DNA of 64,000 bases from positions 36,968,501 through 37,032,500 of the forward strand of contig NC_091251.1 in the NCBI RefSeq assembly GCF_042477335.2. The letters are read 5' to 3'. The stretch's first letter is position 1. Each line of letters starts with the position of its first letter. This stretch comes from Ovis canadensis (taxonomy: Eukaryota > Chordata > Mammalia > Artiodactyla > Bovidae). The notes under the pieces were generated by a model. The model saw only the letters and a list, made by a program, of their open reading frames with translations. It searched no databases and was not told where the DNA came from. Both the position numbers and the translations under genes were made by a program. Shown one piece after another: positions 53,832 to 64,000 of the stretch.

Positions 53832-56349
53832 ACTCCACAATTCTATTTCTTAGGGAATCTAGAATCTTTTTGGAGTTGTCAGAGATAGGGATTAGTAAGA
53901 AAAAAAGGGGTGATAGGCAAGTAAGGGCCAGGTTATGGGGTCACTAAATCTGAGCTATGACAGTTTAGTCCTGTGAGAGCCAGACACTCATACACTGAGC
54001 TAAAGCAGACACAGGCAGTACATAAGCTTTAGAGGGCCTGGTCTGTTCTTATCTTTTCAATTGAGAGACTTCAAACTATTCAATTATTTATTTGTACTTA
54101 ATTCAAGGTCAGATCAACCTATGCTAGTTGGTACTCTGTCATTGGTAAACATCAAGTTCTAACAGACTGGTGACATTTATGGAGGACAGGGAGTGACAGT
54201 CATTTGTAAAGAACACTTGGCAACCTTGTAAGTAGAGGCTTACCTCTCTGGGGTAGCCCTTTTGCAGCTGAGTTCCCTTACTCCTTTCTCTGTGAGTAAT
54301 GAATCCCATGGTCCCTGTCTTTATGAAAGTGTGGGTGTCACCAGGGAAGCAGAGCCCCCAGTGTCAGAACAGAAGATGAGAAGGAACAGCTGGCCCCTAT
54401 CGTGTGACAGGTTGGGTCCTGGTAGCAGAATCATTTCCTGGGAAAATGTAGCTGAAATGGGGTTTTGCTTTTTGTTTTTTTGAAATGCTTTAGGCCTATG
54501 TTTCTATGTTCTGATTTCTGATTCCTTTTTCTATCTCTCTCCCTAGGCTTAATTGTCCTTTCTTTCCTTCTCAGTACTTTTCCTTCCCTTCCTCCCCTAA
54601 CCTCCTTCTTTCTATTTAAAAACAAAATCTTGCAGATAAATGCATTCCCATTAAAGCAAGTAACTGAGACTGTAAAATGGAATCTATCCTCGGAGTATGT
54701 TCATTTTCCAAAGATCAAATCCCCATTCAAATGAATTGTGACGTTTTAGGCATTTGTAGTTTGAAAGGAGTCAGGGGCATAGTGTTTTAAAATGGGTACC
54801 AGCAACCCCAGGCAAGCCCAGGTGGCTGTGAATTCTTCCCTTATAAAATGTTTTAGAAAAACTGGGTGTTTCTGTACTGTTCTTCTTGTTTATTTTTCTC
54901 CTTGTTGTCTCCTGTTTTCCGATTAGCACCTCACTATTGATGTGATGGTAGAGGATATTTAGGACGCAGTTCAAATCCTTCTTCCCTCCTCCCTTCAACC
55001 TGTACCAAGTCTGTGCTCAAGGCACACAGATGAAAACATCCACTGAATTCTTAATAATCTATCAATAATCAATCAACCCAATTACTAAGGCTCATGTATT
55101 TTTGGTACTGGGTCTTTGCTCTAATTTCACGCACAGGACAGAATAGGGTGTACTCACAGGAGGGTGGGTCACACTGATTTGACTGGAACAGGTCTGTATA
55201 CCAAAATAATCGGTGATCATCCTTGACAGGCAGGTTGGGATTAGATCAAATAGAATTTTGACCAAGTGGACTCAGAAGACTAGATTACTTTGTAGAGACA
55301 ATGAGAAATATCTCAATGTTCCTGAAATAGTGTCACTGCAAGTGTGTTTTTAGAAAAGTAGTGTATTGAAGGAATTAGAGGGGCAAGGACTAGTGATTAG
55401 GAGGTAATACAGTAGATACAAGTAGAAGGGAAGGAGGCTTTAGAGGCGGGAGAGAAAAAAAGGGGAAAAAAGGGGGATGTCATTCTAGAGCAAGAGAATT
55501 ATTACCCCCAAATAACCATTCCTTCTGGGATTCTCATTGTGAATTTTCCAGCACTGACCTCAAGTAAAGGACTTTCTACAGTAGTCAAACTATGTTATGT
55601 TGTTGGCAAACATTATGAGAAACTAGGACATATATAGTTCATTCTTCCTGTAGAGAAGGAAAAGAAGCAGAGGCTATTTTCCAGGCTCAAGAAATTTCCA
55701 ACTTTAATAAAAAGGAGAAAAACTGTACCAACTATCTTCAAAAATTAAAAAAAATTATGTATAAAATCAAGCACAATATTATCTATTCTGCAGGGTTTCA
55801 AAAACAACAACAAAAATTACTTTGGGTTGAAGTAGAAATAAACAAGGAAGATTTCACAAAAGAAGAAGCAATGATACTGCCCAAGGGCACTGGGATTCTG
55901 ACAGCCAAGGGGACACTGCATTCAGTTCTCCGAGCATCACTGGTTCCACTTTGTCTCCTCCTTCTATCTCAGACAATTCTGCCTTCTCCTTCTTGCACCC
56001 CCTTCCGTTAGACCCAGTAAGAGAAACGCCCAGGAAATGAAGACAATTTCACTTCTTGCCTTGCAACAATCTGGAATCTTTCTCCACATGATCAACTTGA
56101 CAAATGAACTGGTAAAGACAGAAATTCCATGACTGAGAATCAGTGGGAAAAGAAATGAGAGATGGGAAAATATCATGGTGGTTTTTTTCACGTGGCTGCC
56201 ACGTGCCAGGTACTGTGTGAGGCTAGAGGATCCGCAGCAATAGTGAGGAATGTGTTAGGTGAGATTATTGGGACCCGCTGCAGAGATTACAGATTTCACC
56301 AGTGAGATTATAGATGAGATGAAAAGAAAGAAATGACTACTTGGTTCTG
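53832..56349. other. Intergenic between RNASE12 and RNASE11
   Basis: About 2.5 kb without gene or confidently named repeat. Contains purine-rich stretches near 55,440-55,480. Any 5' non-coding exon of RNASE11 would be expected here or upstream, but none is identifiable. Confidence 0.4.
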
Positions 56350-56505
56350 GGTACTTTAAACATATTACCTTATATAATTCTCATATTTTCTTTTTTTTCA
56401 CAAGAGGAAACTGAAGTTAGTTACAAATTGCTTATTAGTGGATAAACAGGGGTTTGAAGTTGGATCTTCAGACTACACAGCTGATTGTCTTTTTCCTATC
56501 TCTTC
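56350..56505 (-). repeat. MIR-like fragment, minus
   Basis: ACATATTACCTTATATAATTC, AAGAGGAAACTGAAGTTAG and GGGTTTGAAGTTGGATCTTC follow the reversed MIR. Diverged. Confidence 0.5.
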
Positions 56506-56615
56506 CTTTCCTTAACAGATGTAGATGTCTTAGCTTACATGTAGGACTCAACCCTGGGAATGTCATAAAGAAAAGAGAGTTACTTGTTTAATATTTTCTT
56601 CATTTTTATCTTTTA

Positions 56616-56617
56616 GT
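56616..56617 (+). promoter_or_regulatory. Splice acceptor of RNASE11 coding exon
   Basis: TTCTTCATTTTTATCTTTT followed by AG about 33 bp before the start codon, the same plan as RNASE12. Confidence 0.65.
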
Positions 56618-56650
56618 TTTTACTGCAGAAGAGTTTGTCCTAGATCTGAG

Positions 56651-57247
56651 ATGGAGATCATCTTTCTGCTGCTACTTGGCCTGGGGGTAATTTTTGCAGG
56701 AGTTTCAGAAAGTATAATGGAGATAATTAAAGAAGAATTTTTAGAGAAAGAGATGAAACATGACATGGCAAAAAGTGACCAGGAAAAACACACCATTGAG
56801 GTATTAATAAATTTGACTGTGTCATATAAAAATACCAGCCTCAGGATGTCCAAAGATTTGTCTTCCTCGTTATTGACCTTCAGAAGATTACATTATAGCC
56901 TGTTCCCCAAACGCAATCTAGGTAATAACAAATATTACTGCAATGACATTACAGTCTGGAGAAAAGTTTCAGAAGCTAATGGGTCATTCAAGTTGAGCAG
57001 TAACTTCATCCATGGCTCCGTGGAAGTGGTCGATGGGGTCCCCAAAGCCCCCAGCTGCAAGTGTGGACAGACTTCAGGCATAAGCTGCTCTGAGACTCCA
57101 GAACTAAGGACCACTACATGCCAGTTCACTGTGGGCAAACAATCCCCCAGCTGCCAACACCATGGTGTTACTTCATTAAAGAAAATTTTGGTGGTGCTGA
57201 CAAGTCATTCTCTGATGAGCTGGTTAGTTAGTGTCTCTAACATGTAA
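56651..57247 (+). CDS. RNASE11: RNASE11, divergent RNase A family protein
   Basis: Predicted secreted member of the RNase A superfamily, a long non-canonical branch reported as male-tract expressed. 198 residues (human 199). MEIIFLLLLGLGVIFAGVSES is a signal peptide; residues 22-95 are an acidic/basic pro-like extension; the RNase-like part starts at YYCNDITVWRKVSEANGS. N-glycosylation sequons at Asn54, Asn61 and Asn110. Six cysteines (97, 136, 138, 146, 157, 168). Compared with my memory of the human protein, residue 113 (SFK versus SCK) and residue 194 (LVSVS versus LVCGS) have lost cysteine and residue 138 has gained one. The CKXXNTF signature is absent and no clear C-terminal catalytic histidine follows, so catalysis is unlikely. 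Frame intact. Follows RNASE12 on the same strand, as in other mammals. Confidence 0.95.
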   Translation: MEIIFLLLLGLGVIFAGVSESIMEIIKEEFLEKEMKHDMAKSDQEKHTIEVLINLTVSYKNTSLRMSKDLSSSLLTFRRLHYSLFPKRNLGNNKYYCNDITVWRKVSEANGSFKLSSNFIHGSVEVVDGVPKAPSCKCGQTSGISCSETPELRTTTCQFTVGKQSPSCQHHGVTSLKKILVVLTSHSLMSWLVSVSNM

Positions 57248-57849
57248 ATCCCACAGAACTTTTCATTATTGGTTATTGCTTTCTATTATCCACATCTATC
57301 CTTTCAGCACTATAGGAAACTCTTAATTATTTATACCAACTGGAGAGATGAAACAAATCCACAACTGTAGATAATTCAATTGAAATGTATAACTGATGCT
57401 GGACTGTAGTGCATTCTCTCTTTCTCTCTCCCACATACACATATGCATGTACAAACTTTCTCTGAACCAAACTGAATTCCATCCTAGCTCAGCTATAAAG
57501 CCAAGAGCAGAGTTTACCCAACTTGACAAAATTAAGGAGAGAAGGCTCCAAACCAGTACAGAGTATTGAAAGTTAACTGTACTGCCACTGAGATGATTCA
57601 GAGAAATAGTGAATGACAGGGGGATATTATTATCATTGTTTCTCTTCAAAGAAAATGTACATTTATGCATGAACACAAGTGTGAGTGTCACCTATGAAGC
57701 CATGGGATCTGCCTGTTCTCTAGAAGATGCCAAAAGAAAAAGATCCTTTGGTTTAGCTGTTGCCTTCAGTCAACAGCTCCAGCCCTATCCAATCTCCATT
57801 CCTCCATCTTTTTCCCCTGTCTATTTCACAATTTGCTACAGAGAGAAAA

Positions 57850-57855
57850 AATAAA
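57850..57855 (+). promoter_or_regulatory. Candidate poly(A) signal of RNASE11
   Basis: AATAAA about 600 bp after the stop codon, followed within 30 bp by a T-rich stretch. No earlier canonical AATAAA was noticed in the 3' region. Confidence 0.5.
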
Positions 57856-58102
57856 GCCCCTATTGTAATTTTTACTCAAGCATAGTCTTGATTTCCAGGG
57901 TCCCTGGGAGAGGAATGGCAAGCCATGGAGGGATAAAGGAGGTAGAAAGAAGGGAAATAGCAAGTCTATGCCAAGTCTATTTGTAAATCTTTACAGTTCA
58001 GCACTCTACGTAAAACTGGACAGTTATCTTGTTCACAAATGTGTGTGTGTGTGTTCTCGATTCCTCATCATACATCCTCCCTCTATCCTGAGACCCTTTT
58101 TT
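57856..58102. other. Spacer with short (TG)n
   Basis: A TG repeat lies at about 58,040-58,053. No gene. Confidence 0.4.
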
Positions 58103-58117
58103 AATGTCCTAATTTTA

Positions 58118-58201
58118 TTTTAAGGCAAGGAATAGTGACTTTATTCAGAAAGCTGGCAGACTGGGAAGACGGCAGACTGGTATACCCAAAAAACCATTTT
58201 C
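58118..58201 (-). pseudogene. Mini-retrocopy of an mRNA 3' end
   Basis: An 84-bp insertion. On the minus strand it reads GCTTTCTGAATAAAGTCACT followed by ATTCCTTGCC and a short A-rich tail, i.e. a poly(A) signal about 20 bp before the tail. It is flanked by the direct repeat AATGTCCTAATTTT at 58103-58116 and 58202-58215. On the insertion's sense strand the target reads TT/AAAA, the L1 endonuclease site. All this fits L1-mediated retroposition of a severely 5'-truncated transcript. The source gene is not identified. Confidence 0.6.
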
Positions 58202-58216
58202 AATGTCCTAATTTTA

Positions 58217-58776
58217 AGTAAAATGCATGTAAATAGAATGTTGTACATCACTCTGTCTATAAATGTTCCTAATGTTTTTCATATCTGGTGCAGAATTCTC
58301 ATTATACTGAAACCACAAAACTCTGACAATCAACCAATATGCAACATTAGGGCAGATGTTTTGATATCTTTTAGCTGAAATTTTCCTTGTCAATATGATA
58401 GCTGCTTAAATAAACAATCACTATGATCTCGGCCAAATATTGATAGTTATGTTATCAGCAATTATTTTTCACTTGGCAGCTGGAGAAGAAACTTATAGAA
58501 GTGCCTAGAGTTTGAGATCCTCTTCTCTGTGGGGGGAGACTGCAAGGGCCTGGAAGGGAACCACATCACTGGTTTCCATTCTAGGGCTAGTTCCATGTAG
58601 CCAGGCTGGTGCTACCACCCACTCACCAAGCATGAGATGGGCTCTGTCCGTAGTGGAGCAGTCTAGTAGGTCTCCTCTTGGCTCAAACTTGGTTCAAATT
58701 TGAGTAACTTCTTTCCTACTATAGAGTTCAGCTCTGGGTGATGTCATACTAGCCCCAGAGACAATAACAATACTAG
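58217..58776. other. Intergenic, nothing recognised
   Basis: No gene or named repeat. Confidence 0.35.
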
Positions 58777-58902
58777 CTCTAATAGAGGTTTTTGGTAATA
58801 TGTAAGAAAAAGTAAGGCGTCTCTTGTGGCTCAGTGGTACTCTAATAGAGGTTTTTGGTAATATGTAAGAAAAAGTAAGGCGTCTCTTGTGGCTCAGTGG
58901 TA
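58777..58902. repeat. Exact 63-bp tandem duplication
   Basis: Two identical head-to-tail units, 58777-58839 and 58840-58902, starting CTCTAATAGAGGTTTTTGG. Each covers 39 bp of flank plus the first 24 bp of a Bov-tA SINE, so the SINE's 5' junction exists twice. Confidence 0.92.
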
Positions 58903-59085
58903 AACCATCTGCCTGCCAATGCAGGAGACATCGATCCCTGGGTTGGGACGGTCCCCTGGAGAAGGAAATGGCAAACCACTTCAGTATTCTTGCCTGGGAA
59001 ATCCCATGGACAGAGGAGCCTGGTAGGCTACAGTTCATGAGGTTGTAGAGTCGGACATGACTTAGCGACTAAACAACAACAAGAG
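58816..59085 (+). repeat. Bov-tA SINE with duplicated 5' junction
   Basis: GGCGTCTCTTGTGGCTCAGTG head, CATCTGCCTGCCAATGCAGG, Bov body to CGGACATGACTTAGCGACTA and a CAACAACAA tail. Its first 24 bp are present twice because of the tandem duplication. Confidence 0.9.
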
Positions 59086-60835
59086 AAAGTAAGTTCAGCC
59101 TAGTTCAGAATCTAGTACAGATTTATTCCTTGATCAGGAAATAAGAACAATGACCCAGCAGAACAGATACCTCTTTCCAGATCAAGAGCATTTTCTAAAG
59201 GGTCTTAATTAAGACCAAACCTTTCCAATTCTCAGAAGAAATCAGGAGCTCTTGCTTCCAAGTCTTTGGTGATTTGATCTCCCAGAATCTACCTAATCAT
59301 CAAACTATGAAGTCTGAAAGATGTCAAATGTGAAGATGCCAGAGACCGTTAGACCTTCCGAGTGCTAGCACTCCTCACCCTCAAAGTCAGTCACCTCTTC
59401 AACATAATAGCATCTGAAGATCCCTAATGGTGACAACAGGCAGAAGATTTCAGATTCTACAACAGTAAGCTTTCATCATGAAAACTTTCACCTTTTCTGC
59501 TTCCAAACCACAGAGGCCCCTGCTCCACTCCCACCCCCTGCCCCCTGCCTGTGTCTGTGGAAAAATTATCTTTCACAAAACCAGTCCCTGGAACCAAAAA
59601 GGTTGAGACTGCTGATAAAGATGATGATTTGTTCAAGGAATAGCCACAGAGAAAGGGGAGCAAAAACCCATGTGCCCAAACAATTGTGTGAGGCAGAGTT
59701 ATTTTGCCAACCTGGATTGTTCAACTTGGGTCTGATATACGAGAGAGAATTAAACATATCTTAAAATCCGCTGTACTTTGAGATTCTGTTCCATCCTCTT
59801 AGCTTTACCCGAACACATTTTAAAACTTAAGGAACTGATATTAAATACAAATCCCTGGGCCTCAATCCAGAACAATTGAGTTCTGTGTATTAGAGATAAG
59901 ACTGGAGCTGGCTCTGATGACTTTAAGTGTGGGACCTCATGGGAGAGTCTGAGTAGGCCGTGGGGTTCGTCTTGCATAAGGTCAGAGAGCAGGGCCCGGT
60001 GAGCCGGCAGAGCCCTGGGCGTGTGAGAGCTGCAGGCTATGCTGCTGGCGTGTGCTCTCCTTGTCTCCCCAGCTCTGGCTGTTCCAAGAACTCCGTGTTC
60101 TTCGTGACAGGACTGTGGGCTGAGCTCTTTGTCCTGTCACAATCAGTGCCCCTTCTGAGAGCTCTGCTGGGCCCGGGAGGCAGTCTGTTAGTGGAAGTAT
60201 TGGAGGAGCAAAGTTGGGAAGATGGGCTCTCAAAACACACCTCCACAAAGAGTAGTGACTCTTACTTCTGCCTTCATCTTCTGTCCCTTCCTCATCTGAC
60301 TTTCATGTTTTCTTCTGTGGATCAGATCGTGTCCTCAACTTTACGTCGCCTTTTTATACTCTGTGTCTTCTGCTTATTTGGCTTCCAGACTTTGCACCAC
60401 TTAACTCTATGTTTTCTTCTTTTTGTATCTTGTATTCAGTCACTATTCAGATAAAGAGTGATGAGTTGGACAGATTTCTAGAACCAGGCCAGCCACCCAC
60501 AAGGCTTTTACTCAAAGGCCAATATTCAATCTGGCCTGGCTTCAACCCCAGTGGAGCAACCTGTTCATCCACGGCTCAAGGAACATGTAGCCCTGAGTTG
60601 CCCAGGTGGAAAAGGACAAGAACAGCACGAACTGCTGAACTCACTCTGGGAACACATCCAGCCCTTTCAGAGGAGTGCCTCCAAATCACTCCCGTGTCTG
60701 CTTCGGAAATTCTGTCTTGTCTTCCTTTAGAAAATTCTGAAATTGCTCAGCTGTCTTTATAAAAATCATATTCATTGTTAACATTTTTATGAGCTGCTTC
60801 TTTTGGGGCCTATTTACCAGGCACTATGATAATAG
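59086..60835. other. Intergenic, nothing firmly recognised
   Basis: No gene assigned. A 164-codon plus frame at 59960-60454 crosses GC-rich and then T-rich DNA; overlapping antisense frames exist, there are no family motifs, and I treat it as non-coding. An old MER5-like trace near 59,840-59,890 is possible. Confidence 0.4.
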
Positions 60836-61053
60836 CTAACTCGTTTGAAAAGACCCTGATGCTGGGAAAGATTGAGGGCAGGAGGAGAAGGGGACAACAG
60901 AGGATGAGATGATTGGATGGCATCACCAACTCAATGGACACAAGTTTGGGTAAACTCTGGGAGTTGGTGACGGACATGGAGGCCTGGCGTGCTGCAGTCC
61001 GTGAGGTCACAAAGAGTCGGACACGACTGAGTGACTGAACTGAACTGAACTGA
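60836..61053 (+). mobile_element. BovB 3' end, plus
   Basis: GACCCTGATGCTGGGAAAGA, GGTAAACTCTGGGAGTTGG, to GAGTGACTGAACTGAACTGAA. Confidence 0.92.
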
Positions 61054-61059
61054 TGATAG

Positions 61060-61278
61060 TAGCTGGGCTTCCCAGGTGGCTCAGTGGTGAAGAATCTACC
61101 TGTCAATGCAGGAGACACAGGAGATGCAGTTTCAATCCCTGGATGAGGAAGATCTCCTGGAGAAGGAAAGAGCAACCCACTCCAGTATTCTTGCCTGGGA
61201 AATCCCATGGACCGAAGAGCCTGGCAGGCTACAGTCCATGGCGTTTGCAGAGTCATACACAACTGAGCACCCACACAT
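61060..61278 (+). repeat. Bov-tA SINE, plus
   Basis: GGGCTTCCCAGGTGGCTCAG head, CAATGCAGGAGACACAGGAG, CTCCAGTATTCTTGCCTGGG and CATACACAACTGAGCACCC. Near full length. Confidence 0.92.
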
Positions 61279-61890
61279 GATTATAGATATGAACATCACT
61301 TAATGTGTGGCAAATTATATTGACGTAAATTTAATCACAGTTCAAAATTACATTCATCATATATATTTTTTTATTTTCTAGTTTTAGTCCTCATGTCAGG
61401 CAGTCACCTGTAAATTAATTATAAAAGTGAAGGTATGTTCATGAAGGCCTAGAGTGGCTGAGTAGACCTTTGGGCCCAGTGGGGAAAAATGTGATGATAT
61501 TATGTGAGATGGCCTGTTATGGAAGCACAGTAATAACAGAATGGTTAATGAGTAAAATGTATTTACAGGTAAGCAATTGAGAAACATTCATACGTAAGGC
61601 ATTATACCAGCTACTGTGGGAAAAAAGCATAATGAAAGAAGTGTGTAGCCTGTACTGGATACAGGCTCATAAAATCGTACCTGAAGAGAGGAACATGTCT
61701 CTGTTGCTTGAAGTGAACAAGGCAGGCACTTGTAAATGAAGACTTAAAACCTTGAACTTGTTGGACAATCCATTAAAATAGCTAAAAAATGAATAAAGAG
61801 AAAACAGTACCAGAAGTGGGAAGAAACATGAAAAGAGTAGGTGGAAATATAGTTGTCGAGACATGAATGCTAGAATAAATAACTTGAATG
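61279..61890. other. AT-rich intergenic DNA
   Basis: No gene or named repeat. Confidence 0.35.
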
Positions 61891-61969
61891 ATTTTTTTTC
61901 CTCATAAGATTGCAGAAGGCTGAATGGCTCTCAAAGATATCCAGGTCCTAATCTATAAAACTGGTGAAT

Positions 61970-62330
61970 GGGGCTCCCCTGGTGGCTCAGTGGTAAAGGA
62001 TCCACCTGCCAAAGCAGGAGACAAGGGTTTGATCCCTGATCTAGGATGATCCCACATGCCAGGGAACAACGAAGCCTGTGGGCCACAACTATTAAGCCCG
62101 TGCTGCACAGCCTGAGAACCACAACTGCTGAGCCCTCGTGCTGTAACTGCTGAAGCCTGTGTGCCCTAGAGCCTGTGCTCAGCAACAAGAGAAGCCACTG
62201 CAATAAGCCTGAGCACTGCAGCTAGAGAGCAGTCCCCACTGGACACCCACACAGCAACAAAGACCTAGTACAACCAGTAAATAAATAAACAAAAATTATT
62301 AAAAATAAAGAATAGAAATTGTCTCTGAAG
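61970..62330 (+). repeat. Long tRNA-derived artiodactyl SINE, plus
   Basis: GGGGCTCCCCTGGTGGCTCAG head and GGTTTGATCCCTGATCTAGG, but in place of the Bov-A body it has repeating phrases such as AAGCCTGTGGGCCACAAC, AGAACCACAACTGCTGAGC and AACAAGAGAAGCCACTGC, ending in an AATAAATAAAC tail. This is the longer CHR-like layout. It is inserted into an older interspersed repeat whose halves lie at about 61,905-61,969 and 62,331-62,460. Confidence 0.75.
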
Positions 62331-62589
62331 TGTTGGGCACTAATGCCATTCATGAGGGCTCCATCTTCATGTCCTAATCACTTGCCAAAGGCCCCATCTC
62401 CTAATGCCACCATATTAGGAATTAGGATTTCAACATATGAATGGGGGGCGGTTACATAAAGATTTAAGTTATTTAGATCTCTTTTTTCCTGTATCCCGTT
62501 CAGTGAGGTTTTGTCATACGGTCAGATTTGAAATGTGGTCAGATTCACGCTACAGACATTCATGTGCAGGTTTTTATGTGAACATAACT

Positions 62590-62800
62590 TTTCAGGTCAG
62601 CTGGGTAAATACCCAGAAGCATGAATGCTGGGTTGTATGGTGGGTCTCTCTTTAGCTTTGGAAGAAACTGTCAAACCATCTTCCACAGTGGTACATTATT
62701 TTGCATTATTATTTACATTCCTACTAGAAATGTCCCAATTGCTCCGCATCTTCACTTGTATCCCTTGAACTTTGACATCTCTTCTCATTATTCAGAACAG
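62590..62800 (-). mobile_element. L1 fragment, minus
   Basis: GGTAAATACCCAGAAGCATGA, CAAACCATCTTCCACAGTGG and TACATTCCTACTAGAAATG are the reverse of a common L1 3' region. Confidence 0.65.
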
Positions 62801-63737
62801 TGTTCAATAGTGAGAAAATGAAGTAGTGAATGCATACACTGGCTGTAATACACTCTATTTTAATCTTTTTTTTTTCTTTCAGTTTGTTTCCATAATCAAA
62901 CAGTAATAGTCACTGAAGGGCCAGGAGCTGGCGAAGCCTCTTGTTCTTTCTTCCCAAGGAAAAAGGATTCGGTAATCACCCCTTTGAGAGTAAAGAATTT
63001 CCATTCCCTACTTTACTTTTTAACATATCTATGAGACTTTTGAATTGTGTGCCATGTTGACACCCAATTGACATCTACACATAATTTATATAACTTTTAT
63101 AGTCGTCCCAAATATATAGTTGTCTGAGACATACACTAATTCCTTTTATGATGTATTTATATTTAAAGCTTATTTTTATTGAGTTTAAATTATAAAACAA
63201 TGCATGTTCATTGTAAAAATTTCAAAGCAGGAGAAAGTGAATGTCCAGTTTCACTCTCACATCCACTCTGGTGTCTAATTTTAAAGTAGTCCTTCTGATT
63301 ACTGCTCATGTCATTGAGCTTTTAAACATTTTGAAAATTGCTCCTGGAGATAATCAGGTCAATATGTTTATTGTGTATAATCGTAGGCCTTCTCTTCCAC
63401 ATATACATAGATTGGTGCACTCCCAGATAGCTTTTTTAAAAGCATAAATTTGATCATATTATACATTTTTAATTCTGAGACTTGTTTTTCCCATAAAAAA
63501 TATGTCCTGGTGCTCTTTCTACATCAGTGGAAAGATCCATTCATTCATTGTGTTAAACTTATCATTTTAAAAATAATTTTAAGTCATAGGAAGCTGAATA
63601 ATTGTACACAATCCCAGGTCCCTTTCATCCCAGCTTCCCCCAGTGGTAGCATGCTATGTTAACTACAGTGCAATATCAAATAACAATACTGTTAACTAAA
63701 CTATAGGCCTCATTCAGATGTCATCAGTTTTTACATG
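62801..63737. other. AT-rich intergenic DNA
   Basis: No gene. An L1-like origin is possible for parts (GTATAATCGTAGGCC region), but not firm. Confidence 0.35.
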
Positions 63738-64000
63738 CAATCAGTGTGAGTTTTAAGCCAGCTTTTTCACTCTCCTCCTTCACTCTTATCAAGAGGCTCT
63801 TTAGTTCCTCTTCACTTTCTGCCACTGGAGTGGTATCATCTGCATATCTGAGGTTGTTAACATTTCTGCAGTCTTGATTCCAGCTTGTAACTCACCCAGC
63901 CTGGCATTTCGCATGATGTATTCTGCATATAAGTTAAATAAAAGGGTGATAATATACAGCCTTGTCATACTCCTTTTCCAATTTTGAGCCAGTCAGTTGT
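63738..64000 (-). mobile_element. BovB LINE, RT region, minus, continues out
   Basis: The reverse of the BovB RT region: TTTAAGCCAGCTTTTTCACTC, CTGCCACTGGAGTGGTATCA (antisense of the YADDTTLMAES stretch) and GCATGATGTATTCTGCATATA. It runs off the right edge of the window. Confidence 0.9.

Noticed and set aside
59960-60454. 164-codon plus-strand frame
   Set aside because: No family motif, overlapping antisense frames of similar length, mixed base composition and no splice or poly(A) context; best explained as chance.
1-64000. CRISPR arrays, bacterial operons, riboswitches
   Set aside because: Repeat content, introns, tRNA structure and gene families are those of a mammal; no spaced identical short repeats were seen.

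Overview
The window is nuclear DNA of a ruminant, most likely a bovid. The evidence is dense BovB (RTE) LINE copies, Bov-tA / Bov-A2 SINEs, CHR-type artiodactyl SINEs and an artiodactyl-type L1 3' end, interspersed with older mammalian repeats (L2, MIR, MER5, Tigger). The gene content matches the mammalian OR6S1 - tRNA cluster - RNASE12 - RNASE11 interval (human chromosome 14q11.2, reverse orientation; by known synteny cattle chromosome 10). The species cannot be fixed from the sequence alone.

Layout. 1-6.7 kb: repeats and unassigned DNA. 6.78-7.78 kb: an intact single-exon olfactory receptor (OR6S1). 7.8-12.8 kb: mostly unassigned DNA with one short coding-like remnant on the minus strand. 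12.9-37.8 kb: a tRNA cluster with eight well-formed genes, namely Pro-TGG, Thr-TGT x2, Leu-TAG, Pro-AGG x2 and Leu-AAG x2, plus one degenerate intron-containing tRNA-Tyr-GTA. The two Leu-AAG copies sit in a local duplication of about 0.3 kb. The spaces between them hold SINEs, BovB pieces and two solo-LTR-like fossils. 38-50.9 kb: a repeat-rich spacer containing the largest BovB copy, with a recognisable reverse transcriptase. 51.0-51.7 kb: the RNASE12 coding exon with splice acceptor and poly(A) signal. 56.6-57.9 kb: the RNASE11 coding exon with splice acceptor and poly(A) signal. 58-64 kb: repeats, a tiny mRNA retrocopy with target-site duplications, and the start of a minus-strand BovB that leaves the window.

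The protein genes are tissue-restricted families, an odorant GPCR and two non-canonical, probably male-tract secreted RNase A-superfamily members. The tRNA genes are housekeeping Pol III units decoding Pro, Thr and Leu. I see no functional link between them beyond conserved neighbourhood. All three protein genes are on the plus strand.

I did not find a new multi-gene system. The observations most worth a second look are the apparent loss of two cysteines in RNASE11, the absence of the C-terminal catalytic histidine in RNASE12, the degenerate tRNA-Tyr that keeps Pol III signals, the tandem TGACGTG element upstream of a tRNA-Pro, the TSD-flanked mini-retrocopy at 58.1 kb, and a BovB copy with a 5' inversion.
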